The notes under the pieces are model-generated. The model did no database searches and was not told the DNA's origin. It saw only the letters and a list, made by a program, of their open reading frames with translations. From positions 868,001-932,000 of the forward strand of contig NZ_KI912270.1 in assembly GCF_000243415.2 (NCBI RefSeq): a DNA stretch of 64,000 nucleotides. The letters run 5' to 3'. Positions 20,217 to 31,561 of this stretch are shown piece by piece; positions within the stretch are counted from its first letter, which is position 1, and every line of letters starts with the position of its first letter. This DNA comes from Mycolicibacterium tusciae JS617 (GTDB lineage: Bacteria; Actinomycetota; Actinomycetes; Mycobacteriales; Mycobacteriaceae). The position numbers and the translations under genes are program-made.

Positions 20217-22424
20217 TCAACCACCGTTGTTTGCTGCCTTGTACTCGCGGCGCTTGCGATGCAGGATCGGTTCGGTATAGCCATTCGGCTGGACGGCACC
20301 GGACAGGATCAGCTCCTCGGCGGCGGTGAACGCCACACTGCCGTCGGGGTCGGTTGCCATCGGCCGAAATTCCGGATCCGCCTCGTTCTGCTGGTCGACC
20401 ACCGCGGCCATGCGTCGCAGGCTGGCCTTCACATCTTCCTCGGTGATCACGCCGTGGCGCAGCCAGTTCGCCAGCAGCTGGCTCGAGATACGGAGGGTGG
20501 CACGGTCTTCCATCAGCGCGACGTCGTGAATGTCGGGCACCTTGGAGCAGCCGACACCCGCGTCGATCCAGCGAACCACGTAACCGAGGATGGACTGGCA
20601 GTTGTTGTCGACCTCTTCGCGGATCTCCTCGGGCGCCCACGCGAGGTCCTTACCCAGCGGCACGGTGAGCAGCTCGTCGACGGTGGTCCGAGTCTTGCCC
20701 TCCAGCTCCTTCTGCACCGCGTGCACGTCCACCTCGTGATAGTGCATGGCATGCAGGGTGGCCGCCGTCGGCGATGGCACCCACGCCGTGCTGGCGCCGG
20801 CCTTCGGCTGACCGATCTTCTGCTCGACCATGTCGGCCATCAGCTCGGTCATCGCCCACATGCCCTTGCCGATCTGCGCGCGCCCGGAAAATCCGGTGGC
20901 CAGACCGACGTCGACGTTCTGGTCCTCGTAGGCCAGGATCCACGGCTGCGTCTTCATGGCGCCCTTGCGGATCATCGGGCCCGCCTCCATCGACGTGTGG
21001 ATCTCGTCGCCGGTGCGGTCCAGGAAGCCGGTGTTGATGAACGCCACGCGGTCGGCTGCGGCCTTGATGCACGCCTTGAGGTTGAGGGTGGTGCGTCGCT
21101 CCTCGTCCATGATGCCGACCTTGATGGTGTTCTGCGGCAGGCCGAGCACGTCCTCGACCCGGCTGAACAGGTCGACGGTAAACGCCACCTCATCGGGTCC
21201 GTGCATCTTGGGCTTGACGATGTAGATCGAGCCTGCGCGGCTGTTGACGAACGGACCGTTCTCGTCGCCGGAGCGCAGACCGTGTATCGCGATCAGACTG
21301 GTGAACAGCGCGTCCTGGATGCCCTCGTGGATCTCTTTACCGTCAGCATCGACAATCGCGTCGTTGGTCATCAGGTGACCGACGTTGCGCACGAACAGCA
21401 GGCTGCGGCCGGGCAGCGTGAGCTTGTCCTCGCCGTCGGGGCCCGAATTCGGCCGAGTGTAGGTGCGGTCCTCGTTGAGCACGCGAGTGAACGACTTGCC
21501 GTCCTTGGCCACCTCTTCGGTCAGGTCGCCCCGGTTCAGGCCCAGCCAGTTGCGGTAGCCCAGAACCTTGTCATCGGCGTCGACCGCGGCCACCGAGTCC
21601 TCGAAATCCTGGATCGTGGTGATCGCGGACTCCAGGACGACGTCCTTGATCCCTGCCGGATCGGTCGCGCCGACGGGAGAGTCGGGGTCGATGAGGATCT
21701 CGACGTGCAGGCCGTGGTTGAGCAGCAGCACCGACCACGACGGGGAGCCGAGCTCGCCGGTGTAGCCGACGAACTGCTCGGGAGCGGCCAGTTCCGTCGA
21801 CTCACCGTTGTTCAACGCGACGACGAGCGAGCCGTCGTCGATCTTGATGCCGGTCGCCTCGCTCCACGCACCGTTCGCCAGCGGGACGGCCTTGTCGAGG
21901 AAGCCGCGGGCGTACGCGATGACCTTGTCGCCGCGGACACGGTTATAGCTGGTGCCCTTCTCGGCGCCGTCGGCCTCGGAGATGACGTCGGTGCCGTACA
22001 GCGCGTCATACAGCGAACCCCACCGGGCATTCGCGGCGTTGAGCGCGAAGCGGGCGTTGAGGATCGGCACCACGAGCTGCGGGCCCGCGGTGGTGGTGAT
22101 CTCGTCGTCGACGCCCGCGGTGGTGATGGTGAAGTCGTCGGGTTCGGGCAGCAGGTACCCGATCTCGGTGAGGAACTCGCGGTAGGCCTCGGGGTCGAGG
22201 GGCTCAATGACCCGCTGGCGATGCCACTTGTCGATGCGGGCCTGCAGATCGTCGCGGCGCGCGAGCAGTTCCTCGTTCTTCGGTGTCAGGTCGGCGACGA
22301 CCTTGTCCACGCCCGACCAGAAGGTGTCAGGATCGAGGCCGGTGCCCGGCAGCGCCTCGTCGTTGATGAAGTCGTACAGCACTTGGGCAACACGCAGGTT
22401 GCCGACCTTCACGCGATCGTTCAT
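20217..22424 (-). CDS. glcB: Malate synthase G
   Basis: Glyoxylate-shunt enzyme joining acetyl-CoA and glyoxylate to malate. Length 735 aa and sequence match mycobacterial GlcB (Rv1837c) throughout: [20 protein letters not shown] at the start, the central TIM-barrel stretch [36 protein letters not shown], and the C-terminal [23 protein letters not shown] 22424 follows GGGAGGAAA. An 896-codon open frame on the opposite strand is antisense to this gene and is not coding. Confidence 0.98.
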   Translation of the reverse strand: MNDRVKVGNLRVAQVLYDFINDEALPGTGLDPDTFWSGVDKVVADLTPKNEELLARRDDLQARIDKWHRQRVIEPLDPEAYREFLTEIGYLLPEPDDFTITTAGVDDEITTTAGPQLVVPILNARFALNAANARWGSLYDALYGTDVISEADGAEKGTSYNRVRGDKVIAYARGFLDKAVPLANGAWSEATGIKIDDGSLVVALNNGESTELAAPEQFVGYTGELGSPSWSVLLLNHGLHVEILIDPDSPVGATDPAGIKDVVLESAITTIQDFEDSVAAVDADDKVLGYRNWLGLNRGDLTEEVAKDGKSFTRVLNEDRTYTRPNSGPDGEDKLTLPGRSLLFVRNVGHLMTNDAIVDADGKEIHEGIQDALFTSLIAIHGLRSGDENGPFVNSRAGSIYIVKPKMHGPDEVAFTVDLFSRVEDVLGLPQNTIKVGIMDEERRTTLNLKACIKAAADRVAFINTGFLDRTGDEIHTSMEAGPMIRKGAMKTQPWILAYEDQNVDVGLATGFSGRAQIGKGMWAMTELMADMVEQKIGQPKAGASTAWVPSPTAATLHAMHYHEVDVHAVQKELEGKTRTTVDELLTVPLGKDLAWAPEEIREEVDNNCQSILGYVVRWIDAGVGCSKVPDIHDVALMEDRATLRISSQLLANWLRHGVITEEDVKASLRRMAAVVDQQNEADPEFRPMATDPDGSVAFTAAEELILSGAVQPNGYTEPILHRKRREYKAANNGG

Positions 22425-22532
22425 ATTTCCTCCCTCGCCGCAAAGGCGCGTTCCGCAGTGCCGTCGATCCAGCTTACCCGCGGGTATCGGCGACTATTCC
22501 GTCGCGCATCTCTCGCACACCACGTCGTTGTT

Positions 22533-23435
22533 TTAGCAGGTCACCGCGCCCACCGGGGCGAGCAGCTGCTCACACCGATCGGCCAGATGCTCCCGCAGCG
22601 GCGCCGCCCGCTCGGCGACGTGCTGCTGAAGCCGAACGTATTCGGCACGCCCTGCCGACGTCTCGATCGCGATCGGATCGAATCCGTAATCGCGTAGATC
22701 ATAGGGACTGGCACGCATATCGAGTTCACGGGCTTGCGCCGCGAGGTCCAGACAATCCATCAGGAGCGTCGAGTCCACCAGGGGACCCAACTTGTACGCG
22801 AACTTGTAGAGATCCATGGCCGTGTGCAGGCAGCCGGGTTGTTCCGCGCCGACCTGGCCATCCCGGGTCAGCTGCTCGCTGTTGCGCTCGGCGGCGGGCT
22901 CGGTGAAGAACCGGAAGGCATCGAAATGGCTGCACCGCAACGGCATTGACTCGACGACGGCGTTGGTCGCGGCGGCACCGATTCGCAGCGGAACCCGGTC
23001 GTGACGCACCGTCGGTGCCCGGTAAACCATTGCCCATTCGTGCAGTCCGAAGCAGTTGAGTCGCGCCGGGCGCGACGCCGTCGCGCGCAGCAGTTCGGCG
23101 ATGAACCGCACGGTATCGGCGCGACCGGCCAGGAACTCACGGGTCACCGTCACCCCCGCCGGGGTGCGCCCGTAACCGCTGCGGCCTAGATAGCGCGCAG
23201 CAGAGTCGCCGGCCAGCACGACGCCGAACCCGGGATGCCATGTGCGCAACTGCCGGGGCCGCAGGCTGTAGTACGTGAACAGGAAATCCCAGACGGGATG
23301 GGGCTCGCCGGCAGGTGCGCGGAACGACCGCAGAAAACTGTCGACCCGTTGGCGGTGCATCTGTTCGCGAGTGGTCCAGTCGCGCCCGTCGAGCACTGTG
23401 CCGTGCGCAGCCTCACACACGGTGGGTTCCGTCAC
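22533..23435 (-). CDS. Putative 3-methyladenine DNA glycosylase-like protein
   Basis: Actinobacterial protein of about 300 aa that public annotations often call 3-methyladenine DNA glycosylase; I see no classical HhH-GPD motif to confirm that. Conserved-looking stretches are DFLFTYYSLRPRQLRTWHPG, LNCFGLHEWAMVYR and GCLHTAMDLYKFAYKLGPL, the last His/Asp-rich. The reading frame stays open far into the upstream gene, but those codons are antisense-phase and not used. Starts possible are GTG 23435, 23420 or 23396, so the overlap with the upstream CNNM gene is 23 or 8 nt, or none. It is probably the last gene of the guaB1-CNNM operon. Confidence 0.8.
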   Translation of the reverse strand: MTEPTVCEAAHGTVLDGRDWTTREQMHRQRVDSFLRSFRAPAGEPHPVWDFLFTYYSLRPRQLRTWHPGFGVVLAGDSAARYLGRSGYGRTPAGVTVTREFLAGRADTVRFIAELLRATASRPARLNCFGLHEWAMVYRAPTVRHDRVPLRIGAAATNAVVESMPLRCSHFDAFRFFTEPAAERNSEQLTRDGQVGAEQPGCLHTAMDLYKFAYKLGPLVDSTLLMDCLDLAAQARELDMRASPYDLRDYGFDPIAIETSAGRAEYVRLQQHVAERAAPLREHLADRCEQLLAPVGAVTC

Positions 23436-24477
23436 GCACGGTGCCGACCAGGTCCTCGACCAGGTCCTCCAGCGCCACCATGGCCGACACACTGCCGTCG
23501 GGTGCGGTGAGAAGTGCCAGGTGAGCGTTGTCCCGTCGCAGCCTCGAGAGCGCGTCCGGCAGCGACATGGAGGCCGGGACCCGAGGCAGCGGACGCACCA
23601 TCGAGGCGTCCAGCACGGCCTGATCGTTGGCGGGATCGTGGACGAGCGGCAGGACGTCCTTGATGTGCAGATAGCCGACGAAATCGCCGGACGAATCGCT
23701 GACCGGGAAGCGCGAGTAGCCGGTTTCGGCGAGTGCATCTTCGATCGCGCCAAGCGTGGGGCCCGACCCCTCGCGCGCCACGGGGACGGCACGGATCTCG
23801 GTCAGCGGCACAGCGACGTCGTTGGCGACGCGGTCGCGGATCTGCAGGGCGCGGGTCAGCCGGGTGTGCTCCTCCTGGTCGAGCAGGCCCTCTGACACCG
23901 ATTCGGCGATCATCTCGGACAGCTCGACAGTCGAGACCGCGACGGCGAGTTCGTCCTTCGGTTCAACCCCGAACGACCGCAGCGTGGCGTTGGCACACCA
24001 GTTGTAGAACGCGATAAACGGCCGGGCCATCCGGATGTAGACGAGGTAAGGGGGAATCAGCAGCATCGCCGACGATTCCGGTCCGGCGATCGCGATGTTC
24101 TTCGGCACCATTTCGCCGAGCAGCACGTGCAGGGTGACCACGACGGCCAGCGCGACAAAGAAGGACACGGTGTGCAGCACCGAGTCAGGAATGCCGAAAA
24201 ACCCGAACGGCTTCTCCAGCAGGTGCGCCACTGCGGGCTCGCCGACGCGACCCAACAGGATCGAACAGATGGTGATGCCGAGCTGGGCGCCTGCGAGCAT
24301 CAGGGACAGTTTCTCGCCGGCGTGGATCACGGTCACGGCGCGCTTTTTGCCCTGCTCGGCCAGCGCCTCGAGCCGGTCGCGGCGTGCCGAGATCAACGCG
24401 AACTCCGAGGCGACGAAGAACGCGTTGGCGCCGAGCAGCAGAACTGTCAGCAGTACGCCGAAGATGTCGCCGCCCAT
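23413..24477 (-). CDS. CNNM/CorC-type membrane protein with CBS pair (Rv1841c-like)
   Basis: 354-aa protein of the CNNM/HlyC-CorC family, often misnamed hemolysin; family members are linked to Mg2+ or Co2+ efflux. An N-terminal DUF21 domain with three to four transmembrane helices (GVLLTVLLLGANAFFVASEF; VALAVVVTLHVLLGEMVPKN) is followed by a CBS-domain pair (about residues 200-345). It ends with DLVEDLVGTVRD and lacks the C-terminal CorC_HlyC domain of its upstream partner. Its ATG overlaps the partner's TGA by one base (TGATG), so translation is coupled. Confidence 0.92.
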   Translation of the reverse strand: MGGDIFGVLLTVLLLGANAFFVASEFALISARRDRLEALAEQGKKRAVTVIHAGEKLSLMLAGAQLGITICSILLGRVGEPAVAHLLEKPFGFFGIPDSVLHTVSFFVALAVVVTLHVLLGEMVPKNIAIAGPESSAMLLIPPYLVYIRMARPFIAFYNWCANATLRSFGVEPKDELAVAVSTVELSEMIAESVSEGLLDQEEHTRLTRALQIRDRVANDVAVPLTEIRAVPVAREGSGPTLGAIEDALAETGYSRFPVSDSSGDFVGYLHIKDVLPLVHDPANDQAVLDASMVRPLPRVPASMSLPDALSRLRRDNAHLALLTAPDGSVSAMVALEDLVEDLVGTVRDGTHRV

Positions 24478-25834
24478 CAGCTGTCATCTCCTGCGTCACG
24501 GCGGCCCAGCTCGGTGAGTTCGAGCAGGTCGATGCGCCTGCCGTCCATGCGAACGACTGTGGCCAGCCACCGAATCGGATCGTCCAGCGCGGCACCGTCG
24601 GGGTCGAACGCCGTCAGCTCCACCGACTCGGCCTGGTCTGGGATGTGTCCCAGCTTCTCGAGGACCAGTCCGCCGATCGTTTCGTAATCTCCTTCGGGCG
24701 CACGGAAACCGGTGGCGCCGGCGACCTCGTCGATGCGCAGCAGTCCCGACACCCGCCAGCCCCGTCCTGCGGCCACCACGTCGGGCGGTTCGACGTCGTG
24801 CTCGTCGCGCACGTCGCCGACGATCTCCTCGATCAGGTCCTCCATGGTGACCATGCCCGCGGTACCGCCGTACTCGTCCACCACCAGCGCGGTCTGTAGG
24901 CCGTTGGCGCGGATCTGAGTCATCACCGCATCGCCGTCGAGGGTGGACGGCACCGTGGCGACGGGTAGCGCCAAGGTGGCAAGCGCGGTGGAGGCCCGCC
25001 GCTGCGGCGGCACCTCGAACACCTGCTTGACATGTGCGATGCCGATGGTCTGGTCGAGGTCGCCCTCGATGATCGGGAAGCGCGAGAATCCGGTCTTGAT
25101 GGCGGCGGCCACCAAGTCGGCGGCGGTCGCGTCGGACTCCAGCGCCTCGATCTTGGATCGCGGAGTCATCAATTCCTCTGCGGTGCGTTCACCGAACTGA
25201 AGCGATCGGTCCACGAGAATGGCGGTGACGGGGTCCAATACGCCGCTGCGCGCCGAGCTGCGGACCAGTGACACCAGCTCCTGCGGGGAGCGGGCGGAGC
25301 GCAGTTCCTCGGCGGGCTCGATACCCAACCGGCGAAGAATCCAGTTGGCGGTTCCGTTCGTCATCCGGATCAGCGGAGTGAAAAGCGCCGAGAACAGCAG
25401 CTGCGGACCCGCCGACCAGCGCGCCGTCTGCACCGGCCGGGCCACCGCCAGGTTCTTGGGCACCAGTTCGCCGAACACCATCGACAACGACGTGGCGATG
25501 ACCACGGCGAAGAAAAGGGCGAGCCCGCCAACGAAACGGTCGGGCACACCGATCGCTTCGAGGCCGGGGCGGATCAGCCGTCCGACCACGGGTTCGGCAA
25601 GGTAGCCGGTGGCCAGTGTGGTGATCGAGATGCCGACCTGTGCGCCGGAGAGCTGAAATGACAACGTGCGGTGGGCCCGTCGCACCATGTGGTCACGCCG
25701 GTCGCCGCTGCGCGCGTTGGATTCCACCGTGCTGCGCTCGAGTGCGGTCAGGGAGAACTCAGCGGCGACGAACACCGCGGTGCCGGCGGTCAGCAGCACG
25801 ATCGCGCCGATGGAAAGCAGGGAGGTCGCGAGAT

Positions 25835-25838
<4 letters not shown>
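24477..25838 (-). CDS. CNNM/CorC-type membrane protein with CBS and CorC_HlyC domains (Rv1842c-like)
   Basis: 453-aa partner of the downstream CNNM protein. DUF21 membrane domain ([40 protein letters not shown]), then a CBS pair and a full C-terminal CorC_HlyC domain ([38 protein letters not shown]). Probable role in divalent-cation handling, inferred from family. The start ATG 25838 overlaps the stop of a 74-codon ORF by 4 nt (ATGA). Confidence 0.92.
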
Positions 25839-27515
<1,677 letters not shown>

Positions 27516-27530
27516 CGAGCCTGCTCCATG

Positions 27531-27614
27531 CCGCCGAGACTGCCCCCGGCTTCGCGAGACTGCTGAGAGATCGCAATATCGAGCCAAAACGAGCTCTGAC
27601 AGCAGTCTCGGCGG
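27531..27614 (-). promoter_or_regulatory. Competing inverted repeats in the gnd1-guaB1 gap (candidate cis-regulatory RNA or terminator)
   Basis: Reading along the minus-strand transcript, one 5' arm (27614-27600, CCGCCGAGACTGCTG) can pair with either of two later arms. CAGCAGTCTCG at 27565-27555 gives 11 bp with a 34-nt loop. GCAGTCTCGGCGG at 27543-27531 gives 13 bp. Pairings are perfect and mutually exclusive. This could be a gnd1 terminator region, an attenuator of guaB1, or a repeat relic. Confidence 0.5.
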
Positions 27615-27619
27615 AGAAG

Positions 27620-29080
27620 TTACGCCTCGACCTCGCTGCGATCCCCGCTCCACAGCGTGTGGAACCGCGCCGAGGGATCGGAGTCGATGCGGCCGTACGT
27701 GTGGGCTCCGAAGAAGTCGCGCAGGCCCTGGGTGAGCGCGGCGGGCAGCCGCTCGGTGCGCAGCCCGTCGTAGTACGACAGCGCCGAGGAGAACCCGGGG
27801 ATCGGGATGCCCAGCTCGGTGGCGGTCACCACGACACGGCGCCAGCTGTCGATCGCGGACTCGATCGCACTGCGGAAATAGGGGGCCACGATCAGCGAGG
27901 GCAGCTCGGGGTCCTCGTCGAACGCCTCCTTGATGCGGTTGAGGAATTTCGCCCGGATGATGCAGCCGCCGCGCCAGATGGTCGCCATGTCACCCGGGGT
28001 GATGCCCCAGTCGTATTCGGCACTGCCTGCCTGAATCTGATTGAAGCCTTGCGCATAGGCGATGATCTTGGATGCGTACAGCGCCTTGCTGACATCATCG
28101 ACGAATCGCTTTGCGTCACTGGGTTTCTCGCCCAGATCGCCAGATGCCAGACCCGTCGTGGCCTTGCGCTGGGCCACCGAGCCCGACAGCGCTCGGGCGA
28201 ACACCGCCTCGGCGATCCCGGTCACCGGCACTCCGAGGTCCAGCGCCGACTTCACCGTCCACCGGCCGGTGCCCTTCTGCTCGGCCTCGTCGAGGATGAG
28301 GTCGACGAGCGGCTTACCGGTCTTGGCGTCGGTCTGCCGCAACACCTCGGCGGTGATCTCGATCAGGAAGCTGTCGAGGTCGCCGGAGTTCCACTCGGAG
28401 AAGACGTCTGCGATCTCGGGTGCGGTCAAACTCAGCCCGTCGCGCAGCAGTTGGTACGCCTCGCCGATCAGCTGCATGTCGGAGTACTCGATGCCGTTGT
28501 GCACCATCTTCACAAAGTGCCCCGCACCGTCTGGACCGATGTGGGTGCAGCACGGCACGCCGTCGACGTGCGCCGAGATCTCCTCCAACAGCGGCCCCAG
28601 TGACTTGTACGACTCGGCGGGACCGCCGGGCATGATCGAGGGGCCCTTCAGGGCACCCTCCTCACCACCGGAGATGCCGGCACCGACGAAGTGCAGGCCG
28701 CGCTCGCGAATCGCCTTCTCGCGGCGGATGGTGTCGGTGTAGAGCGCATTGCCGCCGTCGATGATGATGTCGCCTTCCTCCATCGCATCGGCGAGCTCGT
28801 TGATGACGGCGTCGGTCGGATCGCCCGCCTTGACCATGATGATCACCCTGCGCGGCTTCTCCAAGGCGGCAAGGAATTCGGCGATCGTCTCGCTGCGCAC
28901 GAAGTTGCCCTCCGAGCCGTGCTCGGCAAGCAGCGCATCGGTCTTGGCGACCGACCGGTTGTGCAGTGCGACGGTGTACCCGTGGTTGGCGAAGTTGCGC
29001 GCGAGATTGGACCCCATGACGGCGAGGCCGGTGACCCCGATCTGAGCGGTGCCGGTCGCGGGACTTTCAGACGAGCTCAT
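27620..29080 (-). CDS. gnd1: 6-phosphogluconate dehydrogenase (decarboxylating)
   Basis: Oxidative pentose-phosphate enzyme converting 6-phosphogluconate to ribulose-5-phosphate with NADP+ or NAD+ (486 aa). N-terminal Rossmann motif GVTGLAVMGSNLARN; substrate/catalytic segments GAGISGGEEGALKGPSIMPG and HFVKMVHNGIEYSDMQLIGE are intact. The C-terminal all-helical domain ends with AHTYGRIDSDPSARFHTLWS. ATG 29080 follows AAGG. It lies downstream of the blaI/blaR-like genes on the same strand with a 55-bp gap that holds a TACTACA half-site (29120-29126). Confidence 0.97.
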   Translation of the reverse strand: MSSSESPATGTAQIGVTGLAVMGSNLARNFANHGYTVALHNRSVAKTDALLAEHGSEGNFVRSETIAEFLAALEKPRRVIIMVKAGDPTDAVINELADAMEEGDIIIDGGNALYTDTIRREKAIRERGLHFVGAGISGGEEGALKGPSIMPGGPAESYKSLGPLLEEISAHVDGVPCCTHIGPDGAGHFVKMVHNGIEYSDMQLIGEAYQLLRDGLSLTAPEIADVFSEWNSGDLDSFLIEITAEVLRQTDAKTGKPLVDLILDEAEQKGTGRWTVKSALDLGVPVTGIAEAVFARALSGSVAQRKATTGLASGDLGEKPSDAKRFVDDVSKALYASKIIAYAQGFNQIQAGSAEYDWGITPGDMATIWRGGCIIRAKFLNRIKEAFDEDPELPSLIVAPYFRSAIESAIDSWRRVVVTATELGIPIPGFSSALSYYDGLRTERLPAALTQGLRDFFGAHTYGRIDSDPSARFHTLWSGDRSEVEA

Positions 29081-29135
29081 ACGGGCAGCCTTTCGTTTTT
29101 TGGTGTGCAGAACCGGGCCTACTACAGAGAAATGC

Positions 29136-30077
29136 CTATGCCGTGAACAACCGATTCAACTCTGTCAACCACGGCAGGACCACTGCGACGGTAGGCACCA
29201 CCAGTACGGCTGCGGCGGCCACGTACGCACAGCCCGCGAATACCAGACTGTTGCCGCGACCACCGAGGCGGCGTACGCGAGCCACGGTGGTCGGTCCGCC
29301 TGCGGCCAGCGCTCCCGCCGGTGTGCGGCCGGTGGCGCAGGCGACCAACGCGCGAGCCAGGGGAGTGGGACCGGCGGCACGCACTGCGGCGTCGTCGGCC
29401 AGCATCTCGATCAGTAACCTCACCGCATCCAGTGCGCTGGCGCTGCGGACAAAGCGAGGGAACGCGGCGTGTACCGCCATGAACATCTCGAGTACCAAGT
29501 CATGCCTCGCCCGCAGATGGGCGCGCTCGTGCGACAGAATTGCGGCGATCTCGTTGTCCGCCAAGGTCGTCAGTGTGCCCTCGCTGACCACCACCCGACT
29601 CCGAACGCCGGGCAGACAGTAGGCCAGCGGCTCCTTGACGTCGAGAATGCGCAATCCATCCCCGCCATGCGCGTGGGTCCACTTGCCCGACTTACCCACC
29701 AGGTCGACGACCATCCGGTGACGTGCGCGCCTGCGTCGGGTTGCGATGGCGACCTGCACGACAGCAACGGCGAGCCGCGCTCCGATCACCAGCGTCAGCG
29801 CGAACACCGCAAGGTAGGTGATCCACAGCGGCCAACCCAGGACGGCGATCTCGCTGGTGATCGTCGCGGTGGGAGTGCCGTCCAGACCTGGTGCAAAAAG
29901 CCTGCTTGCGATGGCGATTCCGGCGGAGAAGGCCGAAAGGACGGCGGCCAGAGCGATCGCCTGCCACAGCACGATGGCGGCCCGTGGTGCCCGCGACGGC
30001 CACGTTGCCCGCGCCAGCATCGCAGGCACCGGTCCCGACAGGACCAGCGCCATGACGGTGAAGGCCAGCGCGGACAC
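29136..30077 (-). CDS. BlaR1-like M56 membrane metallopeptidase (Rv1845c-like)
   Basis: 313-aa membrane protein of the M56/BlaR1 family. Hydrophobic helices at about residues 1-20, 35-60, 80-110 and 280-305 surround a cytoplasmic zinc-protease domain with HERAH at 183-187 (HEXXH). It lacks the C-terminal penicillin-binding sensor of true BlaR1. It probably inactivates BlaI by cleavage in response to an unknown signal, as shown for the M. tuberculosis pair. GTG 30077 is the start, 14 nt after the blaI stop. Confidence 0.93.
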   Translation of the reverse strand: MSALAFTVMALVLSGPVPAMLARATWPSRAPRAAIVLWQAIALAAVLSAFSAGIAIASRLFAPGLDGTPTATITSEIAVLGWPLWITYLAVFALTLVIGARLAVAVVQVAIATRRRRARHRMVVDLVGKSGKWTHAHGGDGLRILDVKEPLAYCLPGVRSRVVVSEGTLTTLADNEIAAILSHERAHLRARHDLVLEMFMAVHAAFPRFVRSASALDAVRLLIEMLADDAAVRAAGPTPLARALVACATGRTPAGALAAGGPTTVARVRRLGGRGNSLVFAGCAYVAAAAVLVVPTVAVVLPWLTELNRLFTA

Positions 30078-30091
30078 GCTGTAAGTGTCTC

Positions 30092-30508
30092 TCAGCCGGC
30101 GCCGAGCTCGCCAGCGGGTGGCGATATCCGGTGCTTGGTTTCCAACTCGGACAGGGCACGACGCAGAGCCGCGGCCTCATCGGCATTGACGCGCTCAACG
30201 AAATGCACCAGCGCCGCCTCCCGACCACCCGAGTCCGCAGCTTGATCCAGGGCATCGACCATCAACCCGGCCACCAGTTCGTCGCGCCCGTGCGTCGGGG
30301 CGTATCGATGGGCGCGGTCATCGCGATGCTGAACGACGAGGTTCTTCTTCGCCAGCCGCTGCAAGACGGTCATGATCGTGGTGTAGGCAAGGTCGCGCCT
30401 GGCCGCGAGTGCCTCGTGTACCTGGCGCACGGTCTGGGGCTCTCGCGCGGACCACAGGTGGTCCATCACTGCGCGTTCGAGTTCTCCTAAACGCGTCATC
30501 TTGGCCAT
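30092..30508 (-). CDS. blaI: BlaI/CopY-family transcriptional repressor
   Basis: 138-aa winged-helix repressor closely matching M. tuberculosis BlaI (Rv1846c), which represses beta-lactamase, its own operon and several respiratory genes. The N-terminal wHTH contains LGELERAVMDHLWS and DLAYTTIMTVLQRLAKKNLV; a C-terminal dimerisation helix follows (ALVHFVERVNADEAAALRRA). The start matches the tuberculosis protein. Autoregulation is likely: TACTAC repeats lie upstream (30529-30563). Confidence 0.96.
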   Translation of the reverse strand: MAKMTRLGELERAVMDHLWSAREPQTVRQVHEALAARRDLAYTTIMTVLQRLAKKNLVVQHRDDRAHRYAPTHGRDELVAGLMVDALDQAADSGGREAALVHFVERVNADEAAALRRALSELETKHRISPPAGELGAG

Positions 30509-30528
30509 TCTTCTTTCATCTCCTAGAG

Positions 30529-30563
30529 ACGGTAGATCCAGCGTACTACGGGTTTACTACCGT
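30529..30563. promoter_or_regulatory. Candidate BlaI operator region
   Basis: Upstream of blaI there are two direct TACTAC repeats 11 nt apart (30544 and 30555), about one helix turn. A flanking inverted repeat has arms ACGGTAG at 30529 and CTACCGT at 30557. A single TACTACA recurs before gnd1 (29120). The arrangement fits a dimeric wHTH repressor, but the exact BlaI motif was not available to compare. Confidence 0.5.
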
Positions 30564-30710
30564 GCGTCGTATCGCGCACCGCTACGTCGTCCGGCGCGGT
30601 CACGCCCGTGCCCGATGCAACTGGCCCCCCTCAATTCTTTCGAGGTCACCGCCCCTTCGCCCACCCTTGTGAGTCCAATCACAGGGTCTGGCACCGACGG
30701 TCAGCCTGAC

Positions 30711-30729
30711 TATAGTAAGGCTAACCTAA
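30711..30729 (+). promoter_or_regulatory. IdeR iron box upstream of the FhuF-like gene
   Basis: TATAGTAAGGCTAACCTAA agrees with the IdeR consensus TTAGGTTAGGCTAACCTAA at 15 of 19 positions, with a perfect right half. It includes a TATAGT -10-like hexamer, so iron-loaded IdeR would block the promoter. It lies 20 nt before the ATG; a GGGAGG ribosome site sits between. Confidence 0.8.
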
Positions 30730-30748
30730 CTGATACTCGGGAGGTCCC

Positions 30749-31537
30749 ATGACGGTTCTGGTCGACGACCCGCTCATCTCGAGCATGGCCATCGCACAGT
30801 CGCTGCCGTTGCACGAGTCGAGCCGCCGGCTGCGCGAGCTCTATCCCGAATGTCCGAGGGTCTACGGCGTCGCGGTGATCGGTGACTTGTCGCGCAGGCG
30901 ATGGTGGCCGCTGACGCAAGCGCTGAGGACCGACCGGCTGCATTCGATGTTCAAGCTCGCGGCCGAAGAGACCGATAACCGCGCCGCGGTGACCCAGCAG
31001 CTCGCCGCGACCTTGGCGCACGTGGTCATCGGTCGAGTCGTGCCGCTGCTCGTGTTGGAGGGCCGCGCCTGGGACACCGGGCTGGAGAACCTGTGGGTGC
31101 ACGTGGATTCCGAGGGTGCGATCGACTGGGTCGGGGTCGTCGATCCGACGCTGCGCGCCCTGCCCGACGACCCATTCTTCGGTGGGCGCTCGGCGGCCAG
31201 GTCAAATGGTGCTGCCCGCGACGGGATCGTCGCCCTGCCCAACGAGTCCGCGCTGACGACGTGGATCGCACACCGTAGCCATCGCACCCTCGCGCCGCTG
31301 TTCGGCAAGCTTGCCGAGGTCAGCGGGTCGGCGATCTCGATTGCGGCGATGTGGCACATCGTCGGCGCCGCAGTGGTGGGCGCGGCGACCCAGGTGCCCG
31401 TATTGGCGGGTTCGAGCGAGCTGACCAGCATGCGCCGCGGTCAAGCAGTGCTTGACGCGCTGGTCGGATTCGGTCTGCCGGTTCGGGGCGCCCGACGAAC
31501 TTCGGCGCGAGGCGGAACGAAGGGCTTGCTAAATTAG
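30749..31537 (+). CDS. FhuF-like iron-acquisition protein (putative siderophore-iron reductase)
   Basis: 262-aa protein whose C-terminal half (HRTLAPLFGKLAEVSGSAIS, then AMWHIVGAAVVGAATQVP) resembles the FhuF ferric-siderophore reductase family and the related IucA/IucC tail. The paired cysteines that hold the 2Fe-2S cluster in classical FhuF are absent; the only Cys is near residue 35 (YPECPRVY). Redox activity is therefore uncertain, and siderophore binding is an alternative. A strong IdeR-like box directly upstream supports iron-starvation induction. It is inserted between blaI and the mrsI/Rv1847 region relative to M. tuberculosis. No signal peptide, so probably cytoplasmic. Confidence 0.75.
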   Translation: MTVLVDDPLISSMAIAQSLPLHESSRRLRELYPECPRVYGVAVIGDLSRRRWWPLTQALRTDRLHSMFKLAAEETDNRAAVTQQLAATLAHVVIGRVVPLLVLEGRAWDTGLENLWVHVDSEGAIDWVGVVDPTLRALPDDPFFGGRSAARSNGAARDGIVALPNESALTTWIAHRSHRTLAPLFGKLAEVSGSAISIAAMWHIVGAAVVGAATQVPVLAGSSELTSMRRGQAVLDALVGFGLPVRGARRTSARGGTKGLLN

Positions 31538-31555
31538 GGCAGCCTTGCCTATGCT
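31526..31555 (+). promoter_or_regulatory. MrsI promoter with IdeR box
   Basis: -35 TTGCTA (31526-31531), an 18-nt spacer and -10 TATGCT (31550-31555). The IdeR-like box TTAGGGCAGCCTTGCCTAT (31534-31552) fills the spacer and overlaps the -10; its halves are near-perfect inverted copies (TTAGG/CCTA). The -35 and part of the box lie in the last codons of the FhuF-like gene. Confidence 0.82.
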
Positions 31556-31561
31556 CTTGAC

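Noticed and set aside
20007..22697. 896-codon open frame on the plus strand
   Set aside because: It lies wholly antisense to glcB and its neighbours, whose products match known proteins along their full length.
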